NCBI GenBank assembly: GCA_963794385.1
Contig: CAWCDT010000015.1
Span: forward strand, 31,187 to 95,186
Direction of reading: 5' to 3'
Length of the DNA stretch: 64,000 nt
From: Gaiellasilicea sp963794385
Lineage (GTDB): Bacteria > Actinomycetota > Thermoleophilia > Gaiellales > Gaiellaceae
In this document: piece by piece, positions 7,117 through 16,445 of the stretch
Position numbering within the stretch: the stretch's first letter is position 1
How the letters are laid out: every line of letters begins with the position of its first letter
Notes under the pieces: model-generated
Told to the model about the DNA's origin: nothing
Databases searched by the model: none
What the model saw: the letters and a program-made list of their open reading frames with translations, nothing else
Translations under genes and position numbers: made by a program

Positions 7117-9870
7117 ATGGTCGCCACGCGCACAGCTGTGGTCGCATTCGCGCTCGCCCTGCCCGCCGTGTTCGCAGGCGGCTCGCTCGCCGCGCCCGCG
7201 CCGGGCGACCGCGTCGAGGTCGCCGGCCTCGAGGCGCCGGCCTCGATCGTCCGCGACTCGCTCGGCGTCCCGCACATCTCGGCCCGCTCCGACCACGACG
7301 CCTACTTCCTCGTCGGCTGGCTGCACGCGCAGGACCGGCTCTTCCAGATGGACCAGACCCGCCGCCAGGCGAGCGGCACGCTCGCCGAGCTGCTCGGGCC
7401 CGCGGCGGTCGCGAGCGACGTCCAGCTGCGCACGCTCGGGCTGAGACGCGCCGCGGCCAAGTCACTCGAGGTCATGTCCGCCGGCGCGCTCGCGGACCTG
7501 GAGGCGTACGCCGCGGGCGTGAACGCGTGGATCTCGACCCATCCGCTCCCGCCCGAGTACGCCGCGCTCGAGCTGACGTCGATCCCGGCCTGGTCGGCGC
7601 TTGACAGCGCCGCGACGACGAAGCTCCTCACCTTCGGGCTCTCGTTCGATACGAACGACATCGGCAACACGCAGCGGCTCGTCGCCTACCAGACCGCGCT
7701 CGGCCCGGTCGCCGGCACGCGTCTCTTCACCGAGGACGTGATGCGGATCGAGCCGTTCGCGCATGCGCCTTCGATCCTGCCGGGCGAGACCTCCGGCCCC
7801 GTCCGCACGCACGGCCGGCCCGACTGGTCGAGCTCCTTCCTCGAGGCGGAGACGCTCGCGCAGGCGCGGGAGGCGAAGCGGAAGCTCGACGCGGTGGGGA
7901 TCGGCGCCCCAGCCGACACCGGCTCGAACGTCTGGCTCGTCTCCGGCTCGAAGTCGGCCACCGGGCGCCCGATGGTCGCGAGCGACCCGCACCTGGCGCT
8001 CCCGTCCCCGTCGACGTTCTACGAGCTCGGGATTCGGGCGAGGGACCTCGTGCTCTACGGCGTCACGTTCCCCGGCCTCCCGTCGATCGTGCACGGGATG
8101 AACGAGCACATCGCCTGGGGGTCGACGGTCGATCCGACCGACGTCACCGACGTCTACCAGGAGTCGGTGATCGTCTCCAACGGCGTACCGGTGGCGACCA
8201 TGTTCCGCGGGTCGGCCGTGCCGACTCAGATCTTTCCGCAGAGCTACCGCGCGAACCAGCCGGGCAACGGCGTCGCTGACGACCTCGTCCCCGTTCCGCC
8301 GTCGGCGAGCGTGCCTCCTATCGCGGTCGAGACCCGGCACGGGCCGCTGATCGCGTCGAACCTGAGCGTGCAGTACGCCGGCTTCTCCGCCACGCGCGAG
8401 CCTGACTACTTCCGTGAGCTCGCCCGCGCCGAGGACGTGGCCGGGGCGAAGCGCGCGCTGCGCTGGTTCGACGTCGGGGCGCAGAACTGGATGTTCGCCG
8501 ACGACGGCGGCAACATCGCCTACTACACCGATCACGAGCTGCCGCTCCGCGAGGACTTGCAGGCCGGCACGGTCGACGGGCTGCCGCCCTGGTTCATCCG
8601 CGACGGCACCGGCACGCTGCGCCACGAGTGGATCCCGGCAGGCGCGCGGCCGGAGAGCCATGCGATTCCGTTCGCGATCCTGCCTGAGACGGAGCTCGAC
8701 CAACTCGTCAACCCCGAGCGGGGCTGGGTTGGGAACGCGAACCAGGACCCGACCGGGCAGACGTACGACAACGACGCGCTGAACGAGATCCGGCCGGGCG
8801 GCGGGATCCGCTACGTCTCGCCCGTCCACGTGGACGGGAACCGGAACGCGCGGGTGACCGCCCGCGTGCAGGAAGCCCTCGCGGACGACGGGACGGTCTC
8901 GTTTGCGGAGATGCAGGCGGCGCAGTCGGACGTGAAGCTGAACGACGCCGAGGTGCTCGTGCCGGGCATCGTCGCGGCGCTGCAGCTGGCCCGGACGCCC
9001 GGAGCGTCGGCGCCGCTGGCTGCGCTTGGCGCCGACCCGAAGGTGCAGGAGGCGGTCGCACGCCTCGCGGCGTGGCAGTTCTCGACCCCGACCGGAATCT
9101 CGGAGGGCTACGACGCGAGCGATGCCGACGGCATGCGCGCTCTGCCGACCCAGGCGGAGATCGACGCGAGCGTCGCCGCCACGATCTACAGCCTCTGGCG
9201 AGGGCAGGCGCTCGCCGCAGTTGTCGACGGCCCCCTGACCGCTGCCGGGCTCGGCGGCGCGCTCCTGCCGGTCCCCGAGAAGGCAATGACGGCGCTGCGA
9301 CGGCTGCTCGGCTCGAGCGGCGTCGGCGCCTCCGGGTTCGTCTTCTTCGCCGGACCGGACCAGGGCGCGCAGCGCGTGCTCGGCGCGTTGAAGAGCGCGC
9401 TCGACCTCGCGGCGAGCCCCGCGTTCGCGCCGGCCTTCGGCGGCTCGACGAATCTCGCCGACTACCGCTGGGGCCGGCTGCACCGGATCACGTTCTCCCA
9501 TCCACTCGGGCCCGCCTTCTCGGCGCCGCCGGCGGGCGGTCTCGCCGACCTCGGGCCCGGGCTCCCGGGCGTCGCCACCGACGGCGGCTTCGCGGTGCTC
9601 GACGCGTCCTCGCACAACCCACGCGCGGCCACATTGAACGGCTTCCGGTTCGGGAGCGGCCCGGCCCGGCGCTTCGTCGCCGAAGCGCGGCGGTCGCATC
9701 CGAACGCGGTGCAGGTGACTCCCGGCGGCGCGAGCGGCAATCCGTTCGGCCCATTCTTCGGGAACCAGCTGCCGCTCTGGCTCACCAACGACTACCACCT
9801 CGCCACCGTCCAGGTGGGCGAGATCGAGCGCGACGCGATCTCGCGGGAGCAGTTCCGGCCCGCTCGGTAG
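7117..9870 (+). CDS. Secreted penicillin acylase family (peptidase S45) Ntn hydrolase
   Basis: 917 residues; the ATG at 7117 follows GAGGAGAAGG. Residues 1-29 form a signal peptide (VVAFALALPAVFAGGSLAAPA). The alpha chain begins with IVRDSLGVPHISARS and HAQDRLFQMDQTRRQ, both standard for the family. The conserved TGSNVW places the catalytic N-terminal Ser at residue 270, where autocleavage between Gly269 and Ser270 would release the beta chain. HGMNEHIAWGSTV and NWMFADDGGNIAYY are the further conserved strands. Members cleave amide bonds of acylated amines, beta-lactams, homoserine lactones or peptides. It is divergently transcribed from the borosin operon, so a part in processing that product is possible but unproven. 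Confidence 0.88.
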   Translation: MVATRTAVVAFALALPAVFAGGSLAAPAPGDRVEVAGLEAPASIVRDSLGVPHISARSDHDAYFLVGWLHAQDRLFQMDQTRRQASGTLAELLGPAAVASDVQLRTLGLRRAAAKSLEVMSAGALADLEAYAAGVNAWISTHPLPPEYAALELTSIPAWSALDSAATTKLLTFGLSFDTNDIGNTQRLVAYQTALGPVAGTRLFTEDVMRIEPFAHAPSILPGETSGPVRTHGRPDWSSSFLEAETLAQAREAKRKLDAVGIGAPADTGSNVWLVSGSKSATGRPMVASDPHLALPSPSTFYELGIRARDLVLYGVTFPGLPSIVHGMNEHIAWGSTVDPTDVTDVYQESVIVSNGVPVATMFRGSAVPTQIFPQSYRANQPGNGVADDLVPVPPSASVPPIAVETRHGPLIASNLSVQYAGFSATREPDYFRELARAEDVAGAKRALRWFDVGAQNWMFADDGGNIAYYTDHELPLREDLQAGTVDGLPPWFIRDGTGTLRHEWIPAGARPESHAIPFAILPETELDQLVNPERGWVGNANQDPTGQTYDNDALNEIRPGGGIRYVSPVHVDGNRNARVTARVQEALADDGTVSFAEMQAAQSDVKLNDAEVLVPGIVAALQLARTPGASAPLAALGADPKVQEAVARLAAWQFSTPTGISEGYDASDADGMRALPTQAEIDASVAATIYSLWRGQALAAVVDGPLTAAGLGGALLPVPEKAMTALRRLLGSSGVGASGFVFFAGPDQGAQRVLGALKSALDLAASPAFAPAFGGSTNLADYRWGRLHRITFSHPLGPAFSAPPAGGLADLGPGLPGVATDGGFAVLDASSHNPRAATLNGFRFGSGPARRFVAEARRSHPNAVQVTPGGASGNPFGPFFGNQLPLWLTNDYHLATVQVGEIERDAISREQFRPAR

Positions 9871-9886
9871 CCCTGCGGCCGCTGGC

Positions 9887-9892
9887 TAGTGT
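9887..9892 (+). promoter_or_regulatory. -10 element of a leaderless lhr transcript
   Basis: TAGTGT lies 6 nt before GTG 9899. The GAGGGA between them could act as a weak ribosome binding site only if transcription began further upstream. Confidence 0.4.
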
Positions 9893-9898
9893 GAGGGA

Positions 9899-12800
9899 GT
9901 GGACGCGCTCGCTCCTTTTTCTGCGAAGACGCGGGCCTGGTTCGAGCACGCCTTCGCCGGGCCCACGCCGGCGCAGACCGCCGGCTGGCCGGCGATCGCG
10001 ACCGGCGGCCACGTCCTCATCCAGGCGCCCACCGGCTCGGGCAAGACGCTCGCGGCCTTCCTCTACGGGATCGACCGGCTCGACGCGACCCCCGGCGCCG
10101 GCCTCCGCCTGCTCTACGTCTCGCCGCTGAAGGCGCTCAACTACGACGTCGAGCGGAACCTGCGCGGCCCGCTCGCGGGCCTCCGCTCCGAGCTCCGCGT
10201 CGGCGTCCGTACCGGGGACACGTCGCAGAAGGAGCGGCGCGAGCTGGTGAAGGAGCCGCCCGACATCCTGATCACGACGCCGGAGTCGCTCTTCCTGATG
10301 CTGACGTCGCAGGCGCGCGAGACGCTGCGCGGGCTCGAGACCGTGATCGTCGACGAGGTCCACGCCGTGGCCGGGACCAAGCGCGGCGCCCACCTCGCCG
10401 TGTCGCTCGAGCGGCTTGACGCCCTGCTCGACCGGCCGGCGCAGCGGATCGGCCTCTCGGCGACGCAGCGCCCCTTGGCCGAGATCGGGCGTTTCGTCTC
10501 GGGCGACCGTCCGATCCAGCTCGTCGACGCCGGCACGCGCAAGGACCTCGACCTCGAGGTCGTCGTGCCGCTCGAGGACATGCGCGAGCCGGGTACCAGC
10601 GCCGAGCTCGTGCAGCCGGTGCTGCCCGACGGCGTCGACATGGCGTCGGGCTACGAGTCGAACACCCGCTCGATCTGGCCGTCGATCTACCCGGCCCTGC
10701 TCGAGCTGGTCAGGCAGCACCGTTCGACGATCGTGTTCGTCAACAACCGCCGCCTCGCCGAGCGGCTCGCGGTCCGGCTCAACGAGCTCGCCCAGGACGA
10801 GGTGGCCCGCGCACACCACGGCTCGCTCGCGCGCGAGCAGCGGATCCTGATCGAGGAGGATCTGAAGGCGGGCCGAATCCCTTGCCTCGTCGCCACCTCG
10901 AGCCTCGAGCTGGGCATCGACATGGGCGCCGTCGACCTCGTCGTCCAGGTCGAGAGCCCGAAGTCGGTCGCGCGCGGCCTCCAGCGCGTCGGCCGGGCGG
11001 GTCACGAGCTCGGCTCGACGTCGAAGGGCCGTATCTTCCCCAAGTTTCGGGCCGACCTGCTCGAGTCGGCCGTCGTCGCGCGCGCGATGCGCGGCGGCGA
11101 GATCGAGGAGACGAAGATTCCTCGGAACCCTCTCGATGTCCTGGCGCAGCAGATCGTCGCGATCGTCGCCGACGCCGAGATCGAGGTCGCGGAGCTGCAC
11201 CGTCTCGTCCGCGGCGCCTATCCGTTCGCCGACCTCTCCCGCCAGCAGCTCGAGAACGTCCTCGACATGCTCGCGGGCCGCTATCCCTCAGACGAATTCG
11301 CCGAGCTCCGGCCCCGCATCGTCTGGGACCGCACCGGGGGTGTGATCCGGGGTCGCACGGGCGCGCGCCGGCTCGCGGTCACGAACGCCGGCACGATCCC
11401 CGACCGCGGTCTCTTCGGCGTCCACCTCGTCGACGGCGGCGGCCGCGTGGGCGAGCTCGACGAGGAGATGGTGTACGAGGCGCGTCAGGGCCAGACGTTC
11501 ATGCTCGGCGCCTCGACGTGGCGGATCGAGGAGATCACCCGCGACCGCGTCCTCGTCTCGCCTGCTCCAGGCGTGCCCGGCGCCGTGCCGTTCTGGAAGG
11601 GCGAGGGCGTCGGCCGCCCGTTCGAGCTGGGAGAGAAGATCGGCCGCGCCTCCCGTAAGCTCGTGGCCCGCTCCGACGAAAGCGCCCTGACCCACCTTCG
11701 GGACGAGTACCACCTCGACCCGCGCGCGGCGCAGAACCTGCTCACGTTCCTGCGCGAGCAGGCGGCGGCGACCGGCGTCGTCCCCTCCGACCGGACGATC
11801 GTGGTCGAGCGCTTCCGGGACGAGATCGGTGACTGGCGCGTCTGCATCCTCACTCCCTTCGGCGGCCGCGTGCACGCGCCGTGGGGGATGGCGCTCGCCG
11901 CGCGCCTTCGTGACTCGATCGGGCTCGAGGCGCAGTCGATCTGGTCCGACGACGGGATCGCGCTCCATCTGCCCGAGGCCGACGCGCCGCCGAGCCTCGC
12001 CGACCTGCTGATCGGGCCCGACGAGATCGAGGAGCTCGTGGTCGCGGAAGTCGGCCAGACAGCGCTCTTCGGCGCCCGCTTCCGCGAGAACGCCTCGCGC
12101 GCGCTGCTGATCCCGCGCCGCCGCCCCGGCCAGCGGACGCCGCTCTGGCAGCAGCGGCTGAAGGCGCAGAGCCTGCTCCAGGTGGCGCGGAAGTACGGCT
12201 CCTTCCCGATCGTGCTCGAGACCTACCGCGAGTGCCTCCAGGACGTCTTCGACCTGCCCGCCCTGAAGGGGATCCTGCAGGGGCTGCAGACGCGGGAGCT
12301 CGACCTCGTCGAAGTCGAGACGGCGTCGGCCTCGCCCTTCGCCGCCTCACTCCTCTTCGACTACGTGGCCACGTACATGTACGAGGACGACACGCCGCCG
12401 GCCGAACGGCGCGCCCAGGCGCTCTCGCTCGACCGCGACTTGCTCCGCGAGCTGCTCGGCCAGGAGGAGCTGCGCGAGCTGATCGACCCGGACGCGCTCG
12501 CCGAGGTCGAGCGCCAGCTGCGCGGGGACCCGCGCGATCCGGACGAGCTGCACGACGTCCTCCGCCGCCGCGGCGACCTGCGCGCCGGCGAGTACGACGA
12601 GGGACAAGCGGCGATCCTGCTTGCGGAGCGGCGCGCGCTGACGGTGCGCTACGCGGGCGAGGAGCGGCTGATCGCGGCGGAGGACGCGGGCCGGTACCGC
12701 GACGCACTGGGCGCGATGCCGCCCGGCGGCCTGCCAGAGACGTTCCTCGAAGGCGGCCCCGACTCGCTCCGGCAGTTGCTGCTGCGCTTTGCGAAAGGCC

Positions 12801-14173
12801 GCGGGCCGTTCACGAGCGCCGAGGCGGCCGAGCGCTTCGGGCTCGACGTCGAGCGGCTGCTGCACGAGCTCGAGCGCGCCGACCTGCTCGTCCGCGGCGA
12901 GCTCCGTCCCGGCGGAAGCGAACGGGAGTGGTGCGACCCGGACGTCCTGCGGCGTCTGCGCCGCGCCTCGCTCGCCGCGCTCCGCCGCGAGGTCGAGCCG
13001 GCCGAGCAGGCCGCGCTCGGCCGCTTCCTGCCCGCCTGGCACGGGATCGGCCGCCGCGCCGGGCTGCGAGAGGCGCTCGTCCCGCTCCAGGGGCTCGCGC
13101 TCCCCGTGTCGCTCTGGGAGACGGAGGTGCTGCCGCGCCGCGTGCCCGGCTACCAGCCCGCCTGGCTCGACGCGATCTGCGCGGCCGGCGAGCTCGTCTG
13201 GATGGGCGCCGGCCTCGACCGGGTCGCGGTCTACTTTCGCGAGGACGCGCCGGTGCTCGGGCGGCCCGGAGGCGCTCCTCCGCCCGAGAGCGAGGAGGCG
13301 GGAGCGATCCGTGAGGCGCTCGGCCGCAGCGCGATGTTCTGGTTCGACCTACTCGAGGAGACGGGGCTCGAGGCGGAGGCTGCGCTGCCCGCGCTCTGGG
13401 AGCTCGTCTGGGCAGGGGAGGTCACGAACGACGCGTGGACGCCGCTGCGCGCAGGTCGCCGCTACCAGGCGCAGCGGGACGTACGGCGTCCGCGCCGCTT
13501 CTCGCGCACCCGCGGCGCCGCGATCACGTCGACGCAGGGCCGCTGGTCGCCGACCGAGCGGCTCTTCCCCGGCGCGCCCGACCGGCGAGCGCTCGCCGAG
13601 CTCCTGCTCGAGCGCCAGGGGATCGTCACGCGGGACGGCGTCCGAGGCGAGGGCATCGCCGGCGGCTACGGCGCCGTGTACGCGGAACTGAAGGATCTCG
13701 AGACGATCGGCGCCTGTCGGCGTGGCTATTTCGTCGAGGGGCTCGGCGGAGCGCAGTTCGCCCTGCCCGGGGCGGTCGAGCGGCTGCGCGAGCTCAGGTC
13801 GGAGGAGGAGCCGGAGCCGCTCGTGCTCGCGGCCGCCGATCCTGCCCAGCCGTACGGGGCCGCGCTGCCGTGGCCGAAGCGGGCCGGCGCTCGAGCCGCC
13901 CGCGTCGCCGGCGCCCAGGTCATCCTGCTCGGGGGCGAGGCTGCGCTCTTCGTCGAGCGCGGCGGCCGCACCCTCGTGCCGCTGCGCGAGCCGGACGAGG
14001 AGTGGCTCCGCCCAGCGATCGCCGCGCTCGTCGAGCACGTAAAAGCGGGAGGCGCCAAGCGGCTCGCGGTGGAGCGGTTCGACGGCCGGCCCGTTGTCGA
14101 GAGCGACGTGATGCCGCTGCTCGTCGAGGCCGGCTTCCTGGCCGGGCCGCGGCGCGCCGTGCTCCGTCCGTAG
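9899..14173 (+). CDS. lhr: Lhr-type superfamily 2 DNA helicase
   Basis: 1424 residues, the length of full Lhr. The N-terminal helicase core has Walker A QAPTGSGKT (about 41-49), motif Ia YVSPLKALNYD, TTPES, the DEVH box in VIVDEVHAV (about 150), SATQRP as motif III, and the second-domain motifs STIVFVNNRRLAERL, ATSSLELGIDMG and VQRVGRAGH-like RVGRAGHE. The large C-terminal region beyond about 860 is the Lhr-specific winged-helix/beta-barrel/Lhr-CTD part. Lhr translocates 3' to 5' on single-stranded DNA and unwinds RNA:DNA hybrids, and in mycobacteria belongs to the DNA damage response. The Nei2 gene follows after 3 nt, as in mycobacteria, so the two probably form a repair operon. Confidence 0.92.
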   Translation: MDALAPFSAKTRAWFEHAFAGPTPAQTAGWPAIATGGHVLIQAPTGSGKTLAAFLYGIDRLDATPGAGLRLLYVSPLKALNYDVERNLRGPLAGLRSELRVGVRTGDTSQKERRELVKEPPDILITTPESLFLMLTSQARETLRGLETVIVDEVHAVAGTKRGAHLAVSLERLDALLDRPAQRIGLSATQRPLAEIGRFVSGDRPIQLVDAGTRKDLDLEVVVPLEDMREPGTSAELVQPVLPDGVDMASGYESNTRSIWPSIYPALLELVRQHRSTIVFVNNRRLAERLAVRLNELAQDEVARAHHGSLAREQRILIEEDLKAGRIPCLVATSSLELGIDMGAVDLVVQVESPKSVARGLQRVGRAGHELGSTSKGRIFPKFRADLLESAVVARAMRGGEIEETKIPRNPLDVLAQQIVAIVADAEIEVAELHRLVRGAYPFADLSRQQLENVLDMLAGRYPSDEFAELRPRIVWDRTGGVIRGRTGARRLAVTNAGTIPDRGLFGVHLVDGGGRVGELDEEMVYEARQGQTFMLGASTWRIEEITRDRVLVSPAPGVPGAVPFWKGEGVGRPFELGEKIGRASRKLVARSDESALTHLRDEYHLDPRAAQNLLTFLREQAAATGVVPSDRTIVVERFRDEIGDWRVCILTPFGGRVHAPWGMALAARLRDSIGLEAQSIWSDDGIALHLPEADAPPSLADLLIGPDEIEELVVAEVGQTALFGARFRENASRALLIPRRRPGQRTPLWQQRLKAQSLLQVARKYGSFPIVLETYRECLQDVFDLPALKGILQGLQTRELDLVEVETASASPFAASLLFDYVATYMYEDDTPPAERRAQALSLDRDLLRELLGQEELRELIDPDALAEVERQLRGDPRDPDELHDVLRRRGDLRAGEYDEGQAAILLAERRALTVRYAGEERLIAAEDAGRYRDALGAMPPGGLPETFLEGGPDSLRQLLLRFAKGRGPFTSAEAAERFGLDVERLLHELERADLLVRGELRPGGSEREWCDPDVLRRLRRASLAALRREVEPAEQAALGRFLPAWHGIGRRAGLREALVPLQGLALPVSLWETEVLPRRVPGYQPAWLDAICAAGELVWMGAGLDRVAVYFREDAPVLGRPGGAPPPESEEAGAIREALGRSAMFWFDLLEETGLEAEAALPALWELVWAGEVTNDAWTPLRAGRRYQAQRDVRRPRRFSRTRGAAITSTQGRWSPTERLFPGAPDRRALAELLLERQGIVTRDGVRGEGIAGGYGAVYAELKDLETIGACRRGYFVEGLGGAQFALPGAVERLRELRSEEEPEPLVLAAADPAQPYGAALPWPKRAGARAARVAGAQVILLGGEAALFVERGGRTLVPLREPDEEWLRPAIAALVEHVKAGGAKRLAVERFDGRPVVESDVMPLLVEAGFLAGPRRAVLRP

Positions 14174-14176
14174 CTC

Positions 14177-14935
14177 ATGCCGGAGGGGGATGCCCTGCAT
14201 CGCGCCGCCCGCCGGCTGCAGCCGCTCGTCGGCCAGCGGCTGGAGGTCGAGTCGCCGAACCCGCGCGGGAGGGTGACCGGGGTCGCAGACCGTGTCGACG
14301 GCCGCGTGCTCGAGTCGGTCGAAGCGGTCGGCAAGAACCTGCTGCTCCGTTTCGAGGGCGGCGTCGTCGTCCGCAGTCACCTTCGCATGACGGGTCGCTG
14401 GCGCGTCGAGCGGCGCGGCGCGATGCGTGTAAGGGCGGGGCTGCCCTGGCTCGTTCTGCGCGGCGACGAGCTCGAAGGGATCCTCTGGAACGGCCCCGTG
14501 CTGACGCTCGATACCGGGCCGCTCGCCCGGGTCGGGCCGGACGTCCTCGCGGACGGGCTCGACCTGGACGAGGCCGTGGCGCGATTGCGGACCGCGGGCG
14601 ACCGCCCGCTCGGCGAGGCGCTCCAGGACCAGCGGCTCGTCGCCGGGATCGGGAACATGTGGATGGCCGAAGCGCTCTGGGCGATCGGCGTATCGCCATG
14701 GACACTGGTCCGGGACGCCGCCGACGGGACCCTGCGCGACGCGGTCGCGGCTGCGCGCCGGCTGATGCAGGACTCGCTCGCGTCGAAGCGGTCCGCCCGC
14801 AAGGTCTACCGGCGTGCGGGGCGGCCCTGCGGTCGGTGCGGCACCATCGTCCGCTCGCGTGGACAGGGCGACGCCAACCGCACGGCGTACTGGTGCCCGG
14901 GCTGTCAGGCAGGAGGCGGGCCGCCGGGGGAGTAG
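14177..14935 (+). CDS. nei2: Endonuclease VIII-like DNA glycosylase (Nei2 type)
   Basis: 252 residues of the Fpg/Nei family. The mature N-terminus PEGD gives the catalytic Pro2 and Glu3 used for Schiff-base formation and beta,delta-elimination. RSHLRMTGRW is the conserved strand of the N-terminal domain and VAGIGNMWMAEALW is the helix-two-turn-helix. The zinc finger is complete: CGRCG near residue 218 and CPGC near residue 241. PEGD rather than PELPE marks it as Nei, which removes oxidised pyrimidines, rather than Fpg. It begins 3 nt after the Lhr stop codon. Confidence 0.92.
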   Translation: MPEGDALHRAARRLQPLVGQRLEVESPNPRGRVTGVADRVDGRVLESVEAVGKNLLLRFEGGVVVRSHLRMTGRWRVERRGAMRVRAGLPWLVLRGDELEGILWNGPVLTLDTGPLARVGPDVLADGLDLDEAVARLRTAGDRPLGEALQDQRLVAGIGNMWMAEALWAIGVSPWTLVRDAADGTLRDAVAAARRLMQDSLASKRSARKVYRRAGRPCGRCGTIVRSRGQGDANRTAYWCPGCQAGGGPPGE

Positions 14936-14943
14936 GGAGACGG

Positions 14944-16164
14944 ATGGCGGTTCGTGCACCGCACCTGCACCTGACCCTGCGCGCCTTCTGTCTCGGCGCC
15001 TTCGTTTTCCTCGGCCGTGCGCTCGAGGAGGGCGACGAGCTGCCGTTCGCGTTCGAGGAGCACGTGCAGCGGCGTGGGCCCGCGCTCTACGAGTACCGAC
15101 CGCTCGTCCGTTCGTTCGTCGAGTCCCGTGCGAGCGCGTTGGCGGGCCGGGAGGACGCGCGAATCGCGCTCGAGGAGCTGCTCCGCGAGCCCGCCGCCGC
15201 GATCTTCGCGCGGGCGCACGCCGGCCCGAGGCCGAGCGAGGAGCAGGCGCTCTTCCGCACCGTCCTGCTGGCGCTCCTGATCTCTACCGCCGAGGCGTGC
15301 GGAGGCTTCGACTGGGACGACGTCGCCTTCGAGCGTGCCTACGCGGAGCTCGAGCACTCGCTCTTCGGGGCCGCGCGCGCATACGCCGCGGTCGCTCCGG
15401 TGGTGGGGATCTCGGTCGTGACCAAGGTCGACCTCGGCGGCGGAATCCGGCTTCGCGCCGCCGCCACGGGCGAGCTCGCGCACCACTGGCCCGAGGCGCA
15501 GGGCCTCCTGCCGACCGGCTTCGGGCGCGACGTCGACCGGTACTGCGTGCTCGAGCTCGAGCGCGGTCTCGAGCCCGGCGACGAGCCGCCCGACGCCCCC
15601 GCCGAGCTCGCCGACGCCGTCACCGCGATCCGGCTCGCCACCGCAGCACCGGTGGCCGCCGGGCCGGTCCTGTTCGAGCGGCTCGACTGGCGGCCGTTCG
15701 GGATCCGGCCGGTGCTGCCGATCGCGGCGACGCAGCCGGACGGCGAGCCGACACGACTCGACTCCTTCCGCGCCGAGCTGACGCGCGAGCTCCTCGCCGT
15801 CCTCGGCCTCGCGGACGGGGATGCGGCTCTGGCGGAGGCGCTCGACCGCTGGGAGCTCTCCCTCTTCCAGAACGAGCCCTTCCGGTCCGAGCAGCTGCGC
15901 GGGGCGCTCTCCGGGCTGCTCGGCGGGACCTGGGAGCTGCGGGCCGCAGTGCTCCTGGGCGACGTGAGCGAGGAGCGGCGTGCGATCCACGCCGCGCTGC
16001 GGTCGCTCGCCGCCGGTGAGCCTGCGTCGCCCCGCGCCCGAGACGTGGTTCGGCGAGCCCTCGTCGAGACGCTTCGCCACGGCGACCGCGACGCCCTCGT
16101 TTGCTCGCTCGACGAGGTCCTGCTCGGGCTGCGCTCGGCCGCCCGCCTCGCCGAGACCGCTTGA
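14944..16164 (+). CDS. Uncharacterised protein, third gene of the Lhr-Nei2 cluster
   Basis: 406 residues, no recognised domain. ATG 14944 has GGGAG a few bases upstream and lies 8 nt after the nei2 stop, so it is probably cotranscribed. The sequence is mostly alpha-helical with many Glu, Arg and Leu. Landmarks are HLTLRAFCLGAFVFLGRALE at the N-terminus, a hydrophobic stretch TVLLALLISTAEACGGFDWD near residue 115, a Gly-rich strand TKVDLGGGIRLRAAATGELA near 160-180, and a C-terminal helix pair ending SAARLAETA. There is no signal peptide. No catalytic motif can be named. The neighbourhood hints at a role around DNA repair, but nothing in the sequence proves it. Confidence 0.75.
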   Translation: MAVRAPHLHLTLRAFCLGAFVFLGRALEEGDELPFAFEEHVQRRGPALYEYRPLVRSFVESRASALAGREDARIALEELLREPAAAIFARAHAGPRPSEEQALFRTVLLALLISTAEACGGFDWDDVAFERAYAELEHSLFGAARAYAAVAPVVGISVVTKVDLGGGIRLRAAATGELAHHWPEAQGLLPTGFGRDVDRYCVLELERGLEPGDEPPDAPAELADAVTAIRLATAAPVAAGPVLFERLDWRPFGIRPVLPIAATQPDGEPTRLDSFRAELTRELLAVLGLADGDAALAEALDRWELSLFQNEPFRSEQLRGALSGLLGGTWELRAAVLLGDVSEERRAIHAALRSLAAGEPASPRARDVVRRALVETLRHGDRDALVCSLDEVLLGLRSAARLAETA

Positions 16165-16173
16165 GGGCCGAAA

Positions 16174-16189
16174 GTCACGCTTTCGTGAC
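16174..16189. terminator. Small perfect hairpin after the Lhr-Nei2 cluster
   Basis: GTCACG-CTTT-CGTGAC forms a six-base-pair stem with a four-base loop, 10 nt after the stop of the 406-aa gene. No T-run follows, so it may be a weak terminator or a protein-binding palindrome. Confidence 0.3.
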
Positions 16190-16222
16190 GAACTCATAGC
16201 TCTCTCGTTCGAGGTCCGTCGC

Positions 16223-16228
16223 TAGCGT
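16223..16228 (+). promoter_or_regulatory. -10 element 7 nt before the start of the 69-aa gene
   Basis: TAGCGT is followed by 7 nt and ATG 16236, again leaderless geometry. Confidence 0.4.
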
Positions 16229-16235
16229 CGTCGGC

Positions 16236-16445
16236 ATGGACGAATCGCGCATGCTCGCCCGGCTCGACCGGATCGACGAGCTCGACCGGACGGGCGCGGC
16301 GCCGAGCGAGCTGCTCGCGGAGCTACGGGCGCTGCTCCGCGAGGCCGAGGCACCGGCGCGCAAGCACGAGGACGCGACCAGCGACACAGAGGAGGTGGTC
16401 GGGCGCCTTCGCACGGCGCTGGCACGGGACATAATCGGCATGTGA
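16236..16445 (+). CDS. Small hypothetical protein, 69 aa
   Basis: A charged helical protein (LARLDRIDELDRTGAAPSEL, then a Leu/Ala/Glu heptad-like segment to LREAEAPARK) with no recognised domain. The pattern suggests a short coiled coil. Its last bases overlap the GTG start of the cupin gene by 4 nt, so the two may be translated together, although the cupin also seems to have its own promoter inside this gene. Confidence 0.55.
   Translation: MDESRMLARLDRIDELDRTGAAPSELLAELRALLREAEAPARKHEDATSDTEEVVGRLRTALARDIIGM
16430..16435 (+). promoter_or_regulatory. -10 element of the cupin gene, inside the 69-aa gene
   Basis: CATAAT lies exactly 6 nt before GTG 16442. Leaderless geometry; AT-rich against very GC-rich surroundings. 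Confidence 0.4.
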
